A DNA stretch of 64,000 bases from Anaerolineales bacterium (GTDB lineage: Bacteria > Chloroflexota > Anaerolineae > 4572-78 > J111). The notes under the pieces were generated by a model. That model was not told the origin of the DNA, did not search any database, and saw only the letters and a program-made list of their open reading frames with translations. The stretch is from NCBI GenBank assembly GCA_020634855.1, contig JACKAU010000019.1, positions 94,197 through 158,196 of the forward strand, read 5' to 3'. The translations under genes and the position numbers were made by a program. This document shows, piece after piece, positions 12,455-21,800 of this stretch; the stretch's first letter is position 1, and each line of letters starts with the position of its first letter.

Positions 12455-13936
12455 CTATAATCCTATAAATAACGTCCCCCGCATCTCCATCGGCTGGAGC
12501 ATGATCCAGAACGCGGCCAATAGCAGCAAAATCGTCAGGATTGCCCACGGGATAAACGCCCGCAAAGCTACGTGACGATCCCGGTACTGATGGACCGCTA
12601 TCTGAAAGCCCGTCACCAGCGAGCCGAAGACCCCTAAATAAAGAAAAATGGTCTGCAAGGGAAACAGCCAACCGGCCGGCACCACCTGGCCAAGCTGCCA
12701 TTGGGGTTGTCCGGCAAATATGCCCACATCATTAAGAAACGATTGGGTCACCGGAATGATGGTCAGCCCGCCGGTTAAAAAATGAAAGGCGTAATGGGCC
12801 AACCAGACTCCAAATCCTAACGGGACCAATGCGAAGGTGAACCGGCGCACCACCAAGCCAAGCGGCTCACGGCTGCGACCGGACAGAAGCCGGCTAGCGT
12901 AACTGGTCACCGCCAAGGTAATCACCGGCACAATGAAAAAGCCCACGCCAAAAATAACCAGCAGGCTGGGCAGTTCCGAGGTCGCATTAAGTTGGTCGGA
13001 AATGGCTTGTTGCAAGGCATAGACCGGGGTGATCATACCGAAGGCGTTGAGGTAAGCCGCCGTTATCAGCACCACCATCAGGGCGGTCAAATCCCAGCGT
13101 TGGCTAAAGCGACCTATTCCGGCCCGGCGCGGATCGAACCATAACTCCTGTAGAGGCAGGCGCACTTGCCAGCCGATATTGTCATGCGGGCAGGCGTAGA
13201 CACAATCGAGGCAAAAGGTACAGTCCATATTTCCGCGCTTTTTTTCTTGAAACAGCCACAATTCGCAGCCGCGCTGCCCCGTTTGCCGATTGCCGGCAAT
13301 GCAATCTTTGGTTCGGCAGGCCGCGCATGTCTCGGCATCGCGAACCTTGATCTCAGTCGGCGAATTCAGTGAGCCGAAGAAGTTGAACTGACCCAGCGGA
13401 CAAACATATTTGCAAAAAGCGGCCCCTTTGAAAAAGGTATCGACGACCATAGCCGTCAGGAAGTAACCGACGAGAATCCAGGCCGTCAACCACGGCGAGG
13501 CCCACAAATCCCAATATTCATAGCTGATAAAAAAGACCACCAGCAGCAGCGCCGCCAGCCATTTATTGCGCAAAACCTTCGGCACATTCCCCTGCACCCC
13601 CAGCTTCGCGCCCAGCCAACGACCCGCCTCACGCGGCAGCATGAACGGACAGGCCATACAAAATAAGTTACCGGCCACCAGTAGCGCCAGCACCACCAAG
13701 CCCCGGTAATGCACCCAGGCCGACACCGTCGCCAGATTCTTAGGCGCTTGCACCGGCCCCACCAGCCCATCGAACACAAACACACCGGTTAGCAGCAGTA
13801 GACCGGCCTGCATCACCCGCCGCGAATAGCGCCAGCGCAAAAATGGCCCGATCAGGGGCCAGGTCAGAATGTCGCCGGCGGTGAACTTCGTCCGCCTTGG
13901 CTTTTCATTGAGTTGGATGATCATTTCCGAGGACAT
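12455..13936 (-). CDS. Membrane-bound 4Fe-4S polyferredoxin (NapH/CcoG-like)
   Basis: Integral membrane electron-transfer protein of 493 residues. The N-terminal helices carry CMAC (93-96) and CKYVCP (175-180), marks of the NapH/NosR/CcoG family. A soluble part has Cys204, Cys207, Cys212 and Cys224, then the classical ferredoxin run CTFCLDCVYACP (239-250). Several further helices follow, which is longer than NapH. It probably passes electrons from the quinone pool or serves metal-centre assembly. The neighbouring YtkA-like gene and the oppositely oriented heme A block favour a link to terminal oxidase biogenesis, by inference only. Confidence 0.8.
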   Translation of the reverse strand: MSSEMIIQLNEKPRRTKFTAGDILTWPLIGPFLRWRYSRRVMQAGLLLLTGVFVFDGLVGPVQAPKNLATVSAWVHYRGLVVLALLVAGNLFCMACPFMLPREAGRWLGAKLGVQGNVPKVLRNKWLAALLLVVFFISYEYWDLWASPWLTAWILVGYFLTAMVVDTFFKGAAFCKYVCPLGQFNFFGSLNSPTEIKVRDAETCAACRTKDCIAGNRQTGQRGCELWLFQEKKRGNMDCTFCLDCVYACPHDNIGWQVRLPLQELWFDPRRAGIGRFSQRWDLTALMVVLITAAYLNAFGMITPVYALQQAISDQLNATSELPSLLVIFGVGFFIVPVITLAVTSYASRLLSGRSREPLGLVVRRFTFALVPLGFGVWLAHYAFHFLTGGLTIIPVTQSFLNDVGIFAGQPQWQLGQVVPAGWLFPLQTIFLYLGVFGSLVTGFQIAVHQYRDRHVALRAFIPWAILTILLLLAAFWIMLQPMEMRGTLFIGL

Positions 13937-14163
13937 CGCGCAACCTTTGCCTGCAATTATATCACGCCTCTGATGCGATGCAAAGGGGTATTAGAGGGAT
14001 GATTTTTTTGACACGTCTCTCCTTCTCATTACAATACGAGTGAAAAATTGCACAATCAGTTCAAAGCGGCTGGCGGGGACGTTTGCACAATCCCCGACGA
14101 TGAATAAAATATGATAGACTATACTGCCCCCCATTCAATTAAACCTAACCAACAGGGATGTTA

Positions 14164-14382
14164 ATGACGTTCAATATGCTTCTCTTCATCGCGGCGACTA
14201 TCGTTTTGGTTGTCGTCAGTGTCTTGCTGGCCTATTCATTGGTCCACGCCTACTGGAACCTGGCTCGTCGTCAGGAAAACAGCGACCGGCCGCGCCCCGG
14301 TCTCATTTTGGAGACAATCTGGACCATTATGCCGTTAGGTCTTCTGGCTGTGCTGTTAATTCTCACCTTTCAGGCTATCTAG
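14164..14382 (+). CDS. CoxII transmembrane-hairpin-like small protein
   Basis: A 72-residue protein (ATG 14164; an ATG at 14158 would add two residues; AGGGA precedes). It has two helices joined by RRQENSDRPRPGLILETIWT. The segment PRPG-x3-ETIWTIMPL matches the second helix of cytochrome c oxidase subunit II, where this Glu-x2-Trp motif is conserved. The copper-A domain that normally follows is absent: the frame stops and a different gene begins 18 bp later. It may be a split oxidase subunit or an assembly factor. It precedes the heme A/O synthase fusion and is probably in its operon. Confidence 0.6.
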   Translation: MTFNMLLFIAATIVLVVVSVLLAYSLVHAYWNLARRQENSDRPRPGLILETIWTIMPLGLLAVLLILTFQAI

Positions 14383-14400
14383 CCCTATTACGGAGTCGCT

Positions 14401-16170
14401 GTGTATCAAAAATTAACACGGGGTCGTAACCTACCCACCCTTACCGCTACGTTTTGTCTGTGGTTGGCCTTGCTGGTCGCCACCAGCCTCATCGCCGGAC
14501 TGACCGATTTCACCGAGACAACGTGGGCCGGGCTAATCTACTGGACCATCGACGGCATTGCCGCTATCGTTGTGACCACTATCGCCGTTCTGGCCTGGCG
14601 TTACAATCAGCGCTCTCGCTTTTCGATAATGGTTGCGCTGGGGGCGGCCGCCTTTGCCGTCGGCCAGGTTTCGCTGCGAATGACGCCCTTGTGGCATTGG
14701 AACCATCCACTGGCGATGGTCCCCCATCTGTTGGTGGCGACCTTTACCTTGGGCGTGGTGCTGGCGCTGCTGACCGCTTGGCAGTTACCCGCCGCCCGCC
14801 ACACCGGCCTGGATCACAGCCATCGATTTTTCTGGCGTTCGATTATTCTGACCGGGGCCAGTTTCTTGATCTTACTGGTAACCGGTACGGTCGTTACCCA
14901 AACCGGGGCCGGGGTGGCTTGCCCCGATTGGCCCTTGTGCCAGGGAGAAATCTTTCCGGCCACGCTCAATACCGGGGTGGCGCTGAATCTGCTCCACCGC
15001 TTTATGACGATTGCCGTTGGCGTGCTGGTAGCCGCCATTATCCTGCAAACGCGCCGCTACTACACCCGCTATCCGTTGATAGCCCGTTGGTCTACCATTT
15101 TGGGCATCATTTTCGTCGGCCAGATTATCGCCGGCGGCCTGTATCCCCTCCTGGGCTATAGCCCCATTCTTTCCTTTATTCACCTGGGACTGACGGCGGC
15201 GATTTGGGGCAGCCTGGTGGTGTTGGCCACCATCTGCGCCCTGACGCTCGATACGCCTCTACCGGCTACTGAAACCGGGCCGGCGGCCGGGCCGGTGAAC
15301 CTGACCTTCAAGCAAAAGGCGGGCGTTTACTTCAAGTTGACCAAACCGTGGATTATGATTCTGCTGTTGCTGACCACGCTGACGGCCATGTTCATCGCCG
15401 CCGAGGGCTTGCCCCCTATCCCCCTCCTACTGCTCACCTTACTGGGCGGCGCGATGTCGTCCGGGGGGGCCAGTGTACTCAACAGCTACGTTGATAGCGA
15501 TATCGACCAGCTTATGTCGCGCACCTCTCGCCGGGCGACCGTGACCGGGCTGGTTTCGCCGCAAGAAACGCTCATCTTTGGGCTGGTACTCAGTACCCTC
15601 TCATTCCTGCTGTTTGCCAGTTTGGTCAATACCCTCAGCGCCATTCTGAGTACGCTGGGTATTCTTTACTATGTCTTCTTCTACACGCTCTATCTCAAAC
15701 GCAGCACCATCCACAACATCATCATCGGTGGGGCTGCCGGCGCCATTCCCCCACTGGTCGGTTGGGCCGCCGTCACCAACAATTTAGAGTTGAGCGCCTT
15801 CTATTTGTTTGCCATCATCTTCTTCTGGACGCCGCCTCACACCTGGGCCTTGGCCTTGATGGTCGAGAAAGATTACGCCAAAGCACGCGTTCCGATGCTG
15901 CCGGTGGTTATGGGCGAACAGGAGACAACCTACCAGATCTTTCTCTACAGCATCTTGCTGATTACCGTCACCCTGTTACCCTTCACCTTTGGCATGCTCG
16001 GCTGGTTTTACTTGATTGTAGCGACGGTGCTAGGAGCGCGTTTTATCCAACTGGCCTGGCAGTTGTGGCGTGACTATAACAAAGCCGTCAGTAGAAAGCT
16101 GTACAAATATTCCCAATCCTACTTGGCCCTGCTGTTTATCGTCATGGCCATCGACCGCGCCCTGTTCTAA
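14401..16170 (+). CDS. ctaA-ctaB: Fused heme A synthase (CtaA) and heme O synthase (CtaB)
   Basis: Bifunctional 589-residue membrane protein. Residues 1 to about 285 are CtaA-like, with the cysteine pair in CPDWPLC (174-180) and heme-ligand-type histidines such as His199 and His261. Residues about 305-589 are CtaB, protoheme IX farnesyltransferase, with NSYVDSDIDQLMSRTSRR (361-378) and the later WTPPHTWALAL. CtaB farnesylates heme B to heme O and CtaA oxidises it to heme A, so the fusion joins two consecutive steps for aa3-type oxidases. Start is GTG 14401 after CGGAG. Confidence 0.92.
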   Translation: MYQKLTRGRNLPTLTATFCLWLALLVATSLIAGLTDFTETTWAGLIYWTIDGIAAIVVTTIAVLAWRYNQRSRFSIMVALGAAAFAVGQVSLRMTPLWHWNHPLAMVPHLLVATFTLGVVLALLTAWQLPAARHTGLDHSHRFFWRSIILTGASFLILLVTGTVVTQTGAGVACPDWPLCQGEIFPATLNTGVALNLLHRFMTIAVGVLVAAIILQTRRYYTRYPLIARWSTILGIIFVGQIIAGGLYPLLGYSPILSFIHLGLTAAIWGSLVVLATICALTLDTPLPATETGPAAGPVNLTFKQKAGVYFKLTKPWIMILLLLTTLTAMFIAAEGLPPIPLLLLTLLGGAMSSGGASVLNSYVDSDIDQLMSRTSRRATVTGLVSPQETLIFGLVLSTLSFLLFASLVNTLSAILSTLGILYYVFFYTLYLKRSTIHNIIIGGAAGAIPPLVGWAAVTNNLELSAFYLFAIIFFWTPPHTWALALMVEKDYAKARVPMLPVVMGEQETTYQIFLYSILLITVTLLPFTFGMLGWFYLIVATVLGARFIQLAWQLWRDYNKAVSRKLYKYSQSYLALLFIVMAIDRALF

Positions 16171-16181
16171 CGCCGACAGAA

Positions 16182-18146
16182 TCACATCATCGACAGCACA
16201 AAGATCAGCAGCCCACCGCCCACCAGCAAAAACAGCATGACGCCCAATATGGCGGCGAGCCATGTACCGGCTTCAAAACCACCGGCCAGGTCAATTGTCT
16301 CGCCTTCAATCGCCTGCTCGATGCCCCGAGCGATCTGCTGAGCATAGACCTCGACCGGTTCGGGCTTGACCCCGACCCATAGCCAGCCGGCCTGGGCCTG
16401 CGGGATGACAAATTTTGTCGCCTGACTGGCGGCGATGGCCGGTTCGACCACACCGGCAGCGAGAGCCTGCCACGAACCGGTAATGTAGCCGACGCTGTCG
16501 AGTTCGGCCGTGGCAAAGGGTTTTCCCTCCATCGCGGTCGTGGCCTGGGGCGTCAGGCCCAGCGGTTTAAGCTGGACGCCGGGCAGTGCTTTCTGCAACT
16601 GGCGCAGAACGGCTTGTCCTAACCGCCCCTCGCCGCCGTCGATCACGGCCACGGCAATATCGGCCATGCGCCTGGCCCGCGCTTGGCTGTCCAATTGACC
16701 GTCGAGCCGGATGGCCCACCAGTGGTACAGCCACACCCCGGCGGCCAGCAGCGAGATGACCAGGGCGTTCAACACCTGCGTTAGAAAATCGTCGGGCAGG
16801 TCGGCCCCCAGCAGGGCGGTTAAAATGTGGAACACAAACCAGCCGGCGCTGCCAAAGATCAGCAGGGCGGCCACAAAAATAAATAGATACAGATAGATTT
16901 TACGCACCAACGAGCGATACTCGGCCGCCTGTTGAGTTGCTTCAGGCTCGACCGACTGGGTGACCTGCTGTTGCAACGATCGCCAGGGCAGCAGCCAGAC
17001 CGGCGTCCCGACCAGCGTCAGAGCCACAAACAGAGCCACTTCATCCCTATAAAAACTCAAGCCAATAACGGCCGGCGAGGTCACGACATCGATGATCAGT
17101 GTCAGCAGGCCGGCGACTCCGGTCAGCAAGGTGGCTAAGCCCAAGGCCGCCACCAGGTAGCCGTACACTCGCCGGACCCCGGCCTGGCGCGGCGCTTCCG
17201 GCGCCTGGGCTGCGTCTTGGGTCAGGATATAGCGGTGATACGTCCAAAACAGCGCCCCAACGACCAACAGTGGCACGGGTGTGCTCAACTGCCATAGCAG
17301 TGGATCAGAGGAAGGCTGCCCGCCCAGGGCCAATTCCAGCAGCCGCTGGAGCAGCATGACGCCGCTACTCAAAGCCATAACCGCATAGATAAACACGGCC
17401 AAATAGAGATAAATCTTACGCAGCACAGAACGTTCCTCGGCGGGGTTGCCGCTATGGAAGTCACGCTGCAAAATGGACCAATGGACCACCCAAATGGCCG
17501 TCCCGACTAGCAGTTGGGCGCAGGAAGCGGCCACCAACGTCCGCCAGCCAATCCCATCCAGCGACCGCATCAGCGCTTGCAGCAGATTGACCCCGCCCCA
17601 GGTGACCATCGCCAACCCGCCCAACGCAAAGCCCAGTAAATACAGACGGCGCAGGCCCAGGTTAACAGTTTGGGTTGAGATCGCTTGCCAGTTTGATGGC
17701 TGGCGCGTTTGCCGCCATAGATACAGCCAAACTACCGTCCAAACCAGGACGGCGGCGATATTTTCGGCGGCGGATAAGTTGTATGGATAGTAATCGGGCA
17801 GCGAGCCGCCGACCAGCGCCACCAAGCCCCGGGCCACCAGGCGGTACAGGTTGCTCAGCACCGGCATCGCGCCGATGGCCATTACCCCGTAGAAGAATAG
17901 GGTGCGGACGGGCGACTCACGCTCGTCGTCACTGGCGGCGGCCAAGCGCTGAGCCGGCAGCCAGTGAAACAGAAAAATCGGCAGGCCGACGATAATCGCG
18001 GCCAGCAAGGTCGCCAAGCCGGTAATCTGGCCGGCGCCAATCCCTTCGCTCAACACCAGCCGAGCCAGCCCAATAACGGACCAGGTGACCGCCACCAGGC
18101 TGATCGCCGCGACCAGGTAGAGATATATGCGTCGTACGGTTAACAT
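16182..18146 (-). CDS. DUF5671-repeat membrane protein
   Basis: Polytopic protein of 654 residues made of about six copies of a roughly 80-residue unit, each opening with a motif like VRRIYLYLVA or VRKIYLYLFI and carrying several helices. This matches DUF5671, common in Chloroflexota and of unknown function. After about residue 500 comes a soluble region, then a last helix (AAILGVMLFLLVGGGLLIFVL). It is convergent with ctaA-ctaB, 11 bp between stops. No catalytic residues are apparent. Confidence 0.75.
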   Translation of the reverse strand: MLTVRRIYLYLVAAISLVAVTWSVIGLARLVLSEGIGAGQITGLATLLAAIIVGLPIFLFHWLPAQRLAAASDDERESPVRTLFFYGVMAIGAMPVLSNLYRLVARGLVALVGGSLPDYYPYNLSAAENIAAVLVWTVVWLYLWRQTRQPSNWQAISTQTVNLGLRRLYLLGFALGGLAMVTWGGVNLLQALMRSLDGIGWRTLVAASCAQLLVGTAIWVVHWSILQRDFHSGNPAEERSVLRKIYLYLAVFIYAVMALSSGVMLLQRLLELALGGQPSSDPLLWQLSTPVPLLVVGALFWTYHRYILTQDAAQAPEAPRQAGVRRVYGYLVAALGLATLLTGVAGLLTLIIDVVTSPAVIGLSFYRDEVALFVALTLVGTPVWLLPWRSLQQQVTQSVEPEATQQAAEYRSLVRKIYLYLFIFVAALLIFGSAGWFVFHILTALLGADLPDDFLTQVLNALVISLLAAGVWLYHWWAIRLDGQLDSQARARRMADIAVAVIDGGEGRLGQAVLRQLQKALPGVQLKPLGLTPQATTAMEGKPFATAELDSVGYITGSWQALAAGVVEPAIAASQATKFVIPQAQAGWLWVGVKPEPVEVYAQQIARGIEQAIEGETIDLAGGFEAGTWLAAILGVMLFLLVGGGLLIFVLSMM

Positions 18147-18288
18147 CGTATCCTCCTAAACGAATGGAGATCGGAGACAGGAGATTGGAGATTAGGTAAT
18201 TAATACGCCCGAAGATCGCCCCTTAATCCCTACTACCTACCCCCTACCCCTCGGTTTGGGTACATAGGTGGTAACTGAAGCTAGTTGC

Positions 18289-18768
18289 TTATTCCTCGTT
18301 ATCCCAATCATAGCCCCAATACGGATACGGGAACTGGGTCAGCCACCAACCGGAGCCGTCGGGCGTGGCCTGGAGATAAGCCGTGTTGCGATCGGTGTAG
18401 GTATTACTGTCGAAGATGCCGCCGGCGCGGTAGGTGGTAATCGCTACGTCGACTTGGGCATGCCCATCGGTCTGCGTTGTCTCGCCAATTTGCAGCGAGG
18501 CATCCGACTGGCGGCCGTAGTTGTCGAGGTCGCGGATAAACTTATCCAGGTCGGGTTTAGACTTAAGATCATCGGACAGATAACTGTACGCCTTCTCATA
18601 ATCTTTACGCTGCAAGGCCAGATAATAGTTGTGAACCACACCGGCCGGGGTATCGTCGGCAATGTAGCTCTCCTCACCGGGCCGGCGCAGCAAGACCACC
18701 GTCAGCGACACAATCACCAGCACAACAATGCCGATGACGATACCGATCAGAAATTTATCGTTTTTCAT
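18289..18768 (-). CDS. Membrane-anchored protein with NTF2/DUF4878-like domain
   Basis: 159 residues with an N-terminal helix (FLIGIVIGIVVLVIVSLTVVLL) and an outer domain with VVHNYYLALQRKDYEKAYSYL. This is the usual start of lumazine-binding-like/DUF4878 folds. It ends in an aromatic, acidic tail (YPYWGYDWDNEE). No enzymatic motif is evident; a ligand-binding or scaffolding role is a guess. It lies upstream of the DUF5671 gene on the same strand, with a short tandem repeat (about 18164-18196) between them. Confidence 0.6.
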   Translation of the reverse strand: MKNDKFLIGIVIGIVVLVIVSLTVVLLRRPGEESYIADDTPAGVVHNYYLALQRKDYEKAYSYLSDDLKSKPDLDKFIRDLDNYGRQSDASLQIGETTQTDGHAQVDVAITTYRAGGIFDSNTYTDRNTAYLQATPDGSGWWLTQFPYPYWGYDWDNEE

Positions 18769-18792
18769 GGTGTACCTGCACTTTCCCCAAAA

Positions 18793-18893
18793 GGTAATTG
18801 GTTATGGGTAATTCGTAATTGGTTATGCACCAACAACTCCACAAACTCCATTAACTCCATTAACTCTACGAACTCTATCAACTCCACAAACTC
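18793..18893. repeat. Two adjoining short tandem repeat arrays
   Basis: GGTAATTGGTTATGGGTAAT and related 7-mers at 18793-18826 run into an AACTCCA/AACTCTA array (CAACTCCACAAACTCCATTA and continuing) to about 18893. Both kinds resemble the heptamer repeats (STRR) described in filamentous cyanobacteria. The second kind recurs at 26200-26240, 33625-33753 and 33845-33905. Confidence 0.85.
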
Positions 18894-18964
18894 GCCTACT
18901 CTACTAAGTATACTCCAATTCACGCCCCGTGTGACCTATCGAAGGATAGGGTTCTTCGGCCCAT

Positions 18965-18994
18965 TTGACGAGGGCCGTTGGGCTAATATACAAT
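18965..18994 (+). promoter_or_regulatory. Sigma-70-type promoter of pdhA-pdhB
   Basis: TTGACG (18965-18970) and TACAAT (18989-18994) are 18 bp apart. Transcription from about 19001 would give a leader near 27 nt that includes AAGGA at 19016-19020. Confidence 0.65.
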
Positions 18995-19027
18995 ACCGGT
19001 ATTCCACCCTCAGCAAAGGATGTACCG

Positions 19028-20077
19028 ATGCCCGATAACCCTATCTACCAAATTTTGACGCCGGCGGGCGATGTGATCGGCGATGTGCCGGACTTGGCGG
19101 ACGAAACGTTGGTGGGCCTCTATCGCTGGATGGTGATGGCCCGCATCTTCTCTGACCGGATGGTGGCTTTGCAGCGCCAGGGCCGCATGGGTACCTTTGC
19201 CCCGCTGAACGGCCAGGAAGCCACCTGCGTGGCGATGGCTGCGCCGCTGGAGGAAAAAGATTGGCTGCTTGGCTCCTACCGCGAGAGCTTCCCCTATATT
19301 GTCAAAGGGGTGCCGCTACTGTCGCAGATGAAACATTGGGGCGGCCATCTGCCGGTCGATTATCCTTACGAGGCTCGCTGCATCCCCTTTCAAATTGTGC
19401 TAGCTACCCAGGTGCTGCACGCAGTGGGCATTGCCATGGCGATAAAGTATAAAAAGGAAAAACAGGTGGTCATGGTCGGCTGCGGCGATGGAGCCACCTC
19501 CGAAGGCGATTTCAACGAGGCGCTCAACTTTGCCGGCGTTTTCAAGCCGCCGGTCATCTTCTTGGTGCAAAATAACGGCTGGGCCATCTCCGTACCGCGT
19601 AAAATCCAGACGGCGGTCGAGTACATCGCTCAGCGGGGAGCCGGCTTTGGCGTGCCGAGCCGGATTGTGGATGGCAATGATGTCTTGGCCGTTTACCAGG
19701 CCGTGACCGAGGCTGCTGATCGGGCCAAGGCCGGTGAGGGCGCAACTTTGATTGAGGCCATCACCTATCGTCTCGGCGCCCACACCACCGCCGACGACCC
19801 GACCAAATATCAGCCCCCGGCTGAGTTAGACGCCTGGCGGCAGCGCGATCCAATCACCCGCTATCGCAAATTTTTGATGGACCGGACGCTGTTGACCGAC
19901 GCCCAAGATGAGCAACTGCATGATGATGTTAACGCTGAATTCCAGGCCGCCCTCGATCTATACGAAGCTCTCCCTCCACCCAATCCGGCCCACCAGTTCG
20001 ATTATACTTATGCCGAATTACCCCCGCAGTTGCAGCGGCAGCGAGAGGAGTTCCTAGAACTGGGAAGTTGGAGGTAA
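19028..20077 (+). CDS. pdhA: Pyruvate dehydrogenase E1 component, alpha subunit
   Basis: ThDP-dependent decarboxylase subunit of the pyruvate (or branched-chain) dehydrogenase complex, 349 residues from the ATG at 19028 (AAGGA 7 nt upstream). The ThDP motif runs from GDGATSEGDFNEALNFAG to the Asn pair of QNNGW. The family's phosphorylation-loop region contains RLGAHTTADDPTKY. pdhB begins 4 bp after the stop. E2 and E3 genes are not in the window. A branched-chain 2-oxoacid substrate cannot be excluded. Confidence 0.92.
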   Translation: MPDNPIYQILTPAGDVIGDVPDLADETLVGLYRWMVMARIFSDRMVALQRQGRMGTFAPLNGQEATCVAMAAPLEEKDWLLGSYRESFPYIVKGVPLLSQMKHWGGHLPVDYPYEARCIPFQIVLATQVLHAVGIAMAIKYKKEKQVVMVGCGDGATSEGDFNEALNFAGVFKPPVIFLVQNNGWAISVPRKIQTAVEYIAQRGAGFGVPSRIVDGNDVLAVYQAVTEAADRAKAGEGATLIEAITYRLGAHTTADDPTKYQPPAELDAWRQRDPITRYRKFLMDRTLLTDAQDEQLHDDVNAEFQAALDLYEALPPPNPAHQFDYTYAELPPQLQRQREEFLELGSWR

Positions 20078-20081
20078 ATCG

Positions 20082-21062
20082 ATGCCTAAATGGACGATGG
20101 TCCAGGCGATTAATAATGCCCTAGCCATAGAACTGGAGCGCAATCCCGATGTGCTGGTCTTTGGCGAGGATGTAGGCCAAAACGGCGGCGTCTTTCGAGT
20201 GACCGATGGCCTGCAAGAGCGCTTTGGAGAAGCACGGGTATTCGACACCCCGCTGGCGGAGTCGGCCATAGTGGGGACGGCGCTGGGGATGGCGATTTAT
20301 GGACTGCGACCCGTGGCCGAAATTCAGTTTGCGCCGTTTACCTATCCCTGCTTCAATCAAATCGCCACCCAGGTGACGCGGATGCGGTATCGCTCTTGTG
20401 GCGTTTACACCGCGCCGTTGGTCATTCGCGCGCCGTGCGGCGGCGGGGTGCGCCCACCGGAAATGCACTCGGACAGCGTCGAAGCACTGTTTATGCATGT
20501 GCAGGGGATCAAAGTGGTCATGCCCTCGACGCCGTACGACGCTAAAGGACTGCTCCACGCGGCCATTGATGATCCGGACCCGGTGCTGTTTTTAGAACAT
20601 ATGAAATTGTATCGATCCTTCCGGCAGGATGTGCCGGAAGACCGTTACACGCTGCCGCTAGGACAGGCCCACGTGGTCAAACCTGGCCGCGAGGTGACGG
20701 TCATCGCCTACGCGGCAATGGTGAATGTGGCGCTGGCAGCCGCCCAGCAGGTTGAACAGGCGAGCGGCGCGTCGGTCGAGGTGATCGATCTGCGCAGCAT
20801 CGCGCCGTTGGATGAAGAGACGATTGCGACTTCGGTCGGCAAAACGGGCCGGGCAGTCGTTGTCCACGAGGCGCCCCGTACGGGCGGCGTGGCGGCGGAG
20901 ATTATTGCTGTCATCAACGACCAGTGTCTTTACTCGCTGCTCAAGCCGGTTGAGCGCGTCACCGGCCCGGACACACCCTTTCCCATGCCCAAACTGGAGG
21001 ACACCTTCATCCCCACCCCGGAGCGCGTCGCCAGAGCGATCTATCGCGTGTTGGAGCCGTAA
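20082..21062 (+). CDS. pdhB: Pyruvate dehydrogenase E1 component, beta subunit
   Basis: 326 residues, partner of PdhA in an alpha2beta2 E1. N-terminal pyrimidine-binding part: QAINNALAIELERNP, then FGEDVGQNGGVFRVT with the catalytic-type Glu. The C-terminal transketolase domain contains EVIDLRSIAPLDEETI and VVHEAPRTGG. The ribosome site GGAGGT lies in the last codons of pdhA (20069-20074), so translation is probably coupled. Confidence 0.93.
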   Translation: MPKWTMVQAINNALAIELERNPDVLVFGEDVGQNGGVFRVTDGLQERFGEARVFDTPLAESAIVGTALGMAIYGLRPVAEIQFAPFTYPCFNQIATQVTRMRYRSCGVYTAPLVIRAPCGGGVRPPEMHSDSVEALFMHVQGIKVVMPSTPYDAKGLLHAAIDDPDPVLFLEHMKLYRSFRQDVPEDRYTLPLGQAHVVKPGREVTVIAYAAMVNVALAAAQQVEQASGASVEVIDLRSIAPLDEETIATSVGKTGRAVVVHEAPRTGGVAAEIIAVINDQCLYSLLKPVERVTGPDTPFPMPKLEDTFIPTPERVARAIYRVLEP

Positions 21063-21078
21063 AAATTGGGAGCATTCA

Positions 21079-21203
21079 GCCCTTAGCGATCAGCTATCAG
21101 CTTCGTTTTCATGCTCGCCCTTTTTAGGGATGGAGCCAATTCTGATAGCCCAAAGTCAACTTTAGTTTTAATTACTGACGGCTGACCGCTGATAGCTGAC
21201 CGC
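21079..21203. repeat. Degenerate short repeat GCTGATAGCTGAC/AGCGATCAGCTATCAGC
   Basis: AGCGATCAGCTATCAGC near 21086 and its inverse CTGACCGCTGATAGCTGACC near 21180 form a loose stem enclosing about 75 bp downstream of pdhB. Relatives (GCGGTCAGCGGTCAGCGGTC) occur at about 31950 and in 21590-21670. Confidence 0.6.
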
Positions 21204-21235
21204 TTATACTAATATTAGTGAGAGGGATTCTACCC

Positions 21236-21499
21236 ATGTCAAATTTACCGAAAAAATATAAAGATGTTGCAAAAGCGATTATTCCTTACGTGCCGGAGAA
21301 CACAGAATCGCAGCAGATGGCGCTAATTAATATTGAACCCTCGTTGCCGTGCTTTCTATGCGGCAACCCGGCCAACATGGCCCTGGCCGCGCCCGCGCCC
21401 GAATACGCGCACGGCCAGGCTGTTCCCTGGCTGACGTTTCCCATCTGCCGGCGCTGCGAAACGGCCCAAGTACAAAGCCAATCCGGCGAGGCCGATTAA
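21236..21499 (+). CDS. Small protein with two CxxC knuckles
   Basis: 87 residues from the ATG at 21236 (MSNLPKKYKD). Two CxxC pairs, C-F-L-C and C-R-R-C, are about 38 residues apart and probably bind one zinc. No family is recognised. A GTG at 21218 would add six residues but has no advantage. It stands alone between pdhB and yitT. Confidence 0.5.
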   Translation: MSNLPKKYKDVAKAIIPYVPENTESQQMALINIEPSLPCFLCGNPANMALAAPAPEYAHGQAVPWLTFPICRRCETAQVQSQSGEAD

Positions 21500-21800
21500 G
21501 GCGCGGTGACGGCAAAAAAACACGCTGGCGGATACCCTATCAATTTGACACTCTTCTGGGCTGCGAAGTTATAGCCTTAATCACGGGACCGCCGTCAGCC
21601 GACCGCAGACTGCCGAAAAGTACGCACATTTGTAGGTATCCGGCGGTCTACGGTCGGTGGTCAGCCGTCAGAAGCCAAATCGAAGTTATATCGGTTAGCC
21701 CATATTTCTCAAGCATTTCTTATGAAGCATGGCTTGGTCACTCATCAAACCAAGCCTTTTTTGTTGCAAAGATTTTGTTGCAGAAACAAGGAGTATCATC
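21500..21800 (+). other. Intergenic region before the YitT gene
   Basis: About 300 bp without a credible gene. It carries fragments of the GTCAGCCGACCG-type repeat near 21595 and 21650 and ends in the intrinsic terminator at 21731-21762, which lies only about 40 bp ahead of the YitT start. Confidence 0.4.
21731..21762 (+). terminator. Intrinsic terminator or attenuator ahead of yitT
   Basis: GGCTTGGT (21731-21738) pairs with ACCAAGCC (21749-21756) and is followed by six Ts. Its place just upstream of the yitT ribosome site makes an attenuator possible; no alternative antiterminator stem was identified. Confidence 0.6.

Noticed and set aside
14454..15161. 235-residue frame inside the CtaA half
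   Set aside because: Arg/Gly-rich out-of-frame shadow of a high-GC membrane protein gene.
21729..21800. 24-residue N-terminal extension of the YitT protein
   Set aside because: The ATG at 21801 has AAGGAG at good spacing, and the extension would be encoded by the terminator stem.
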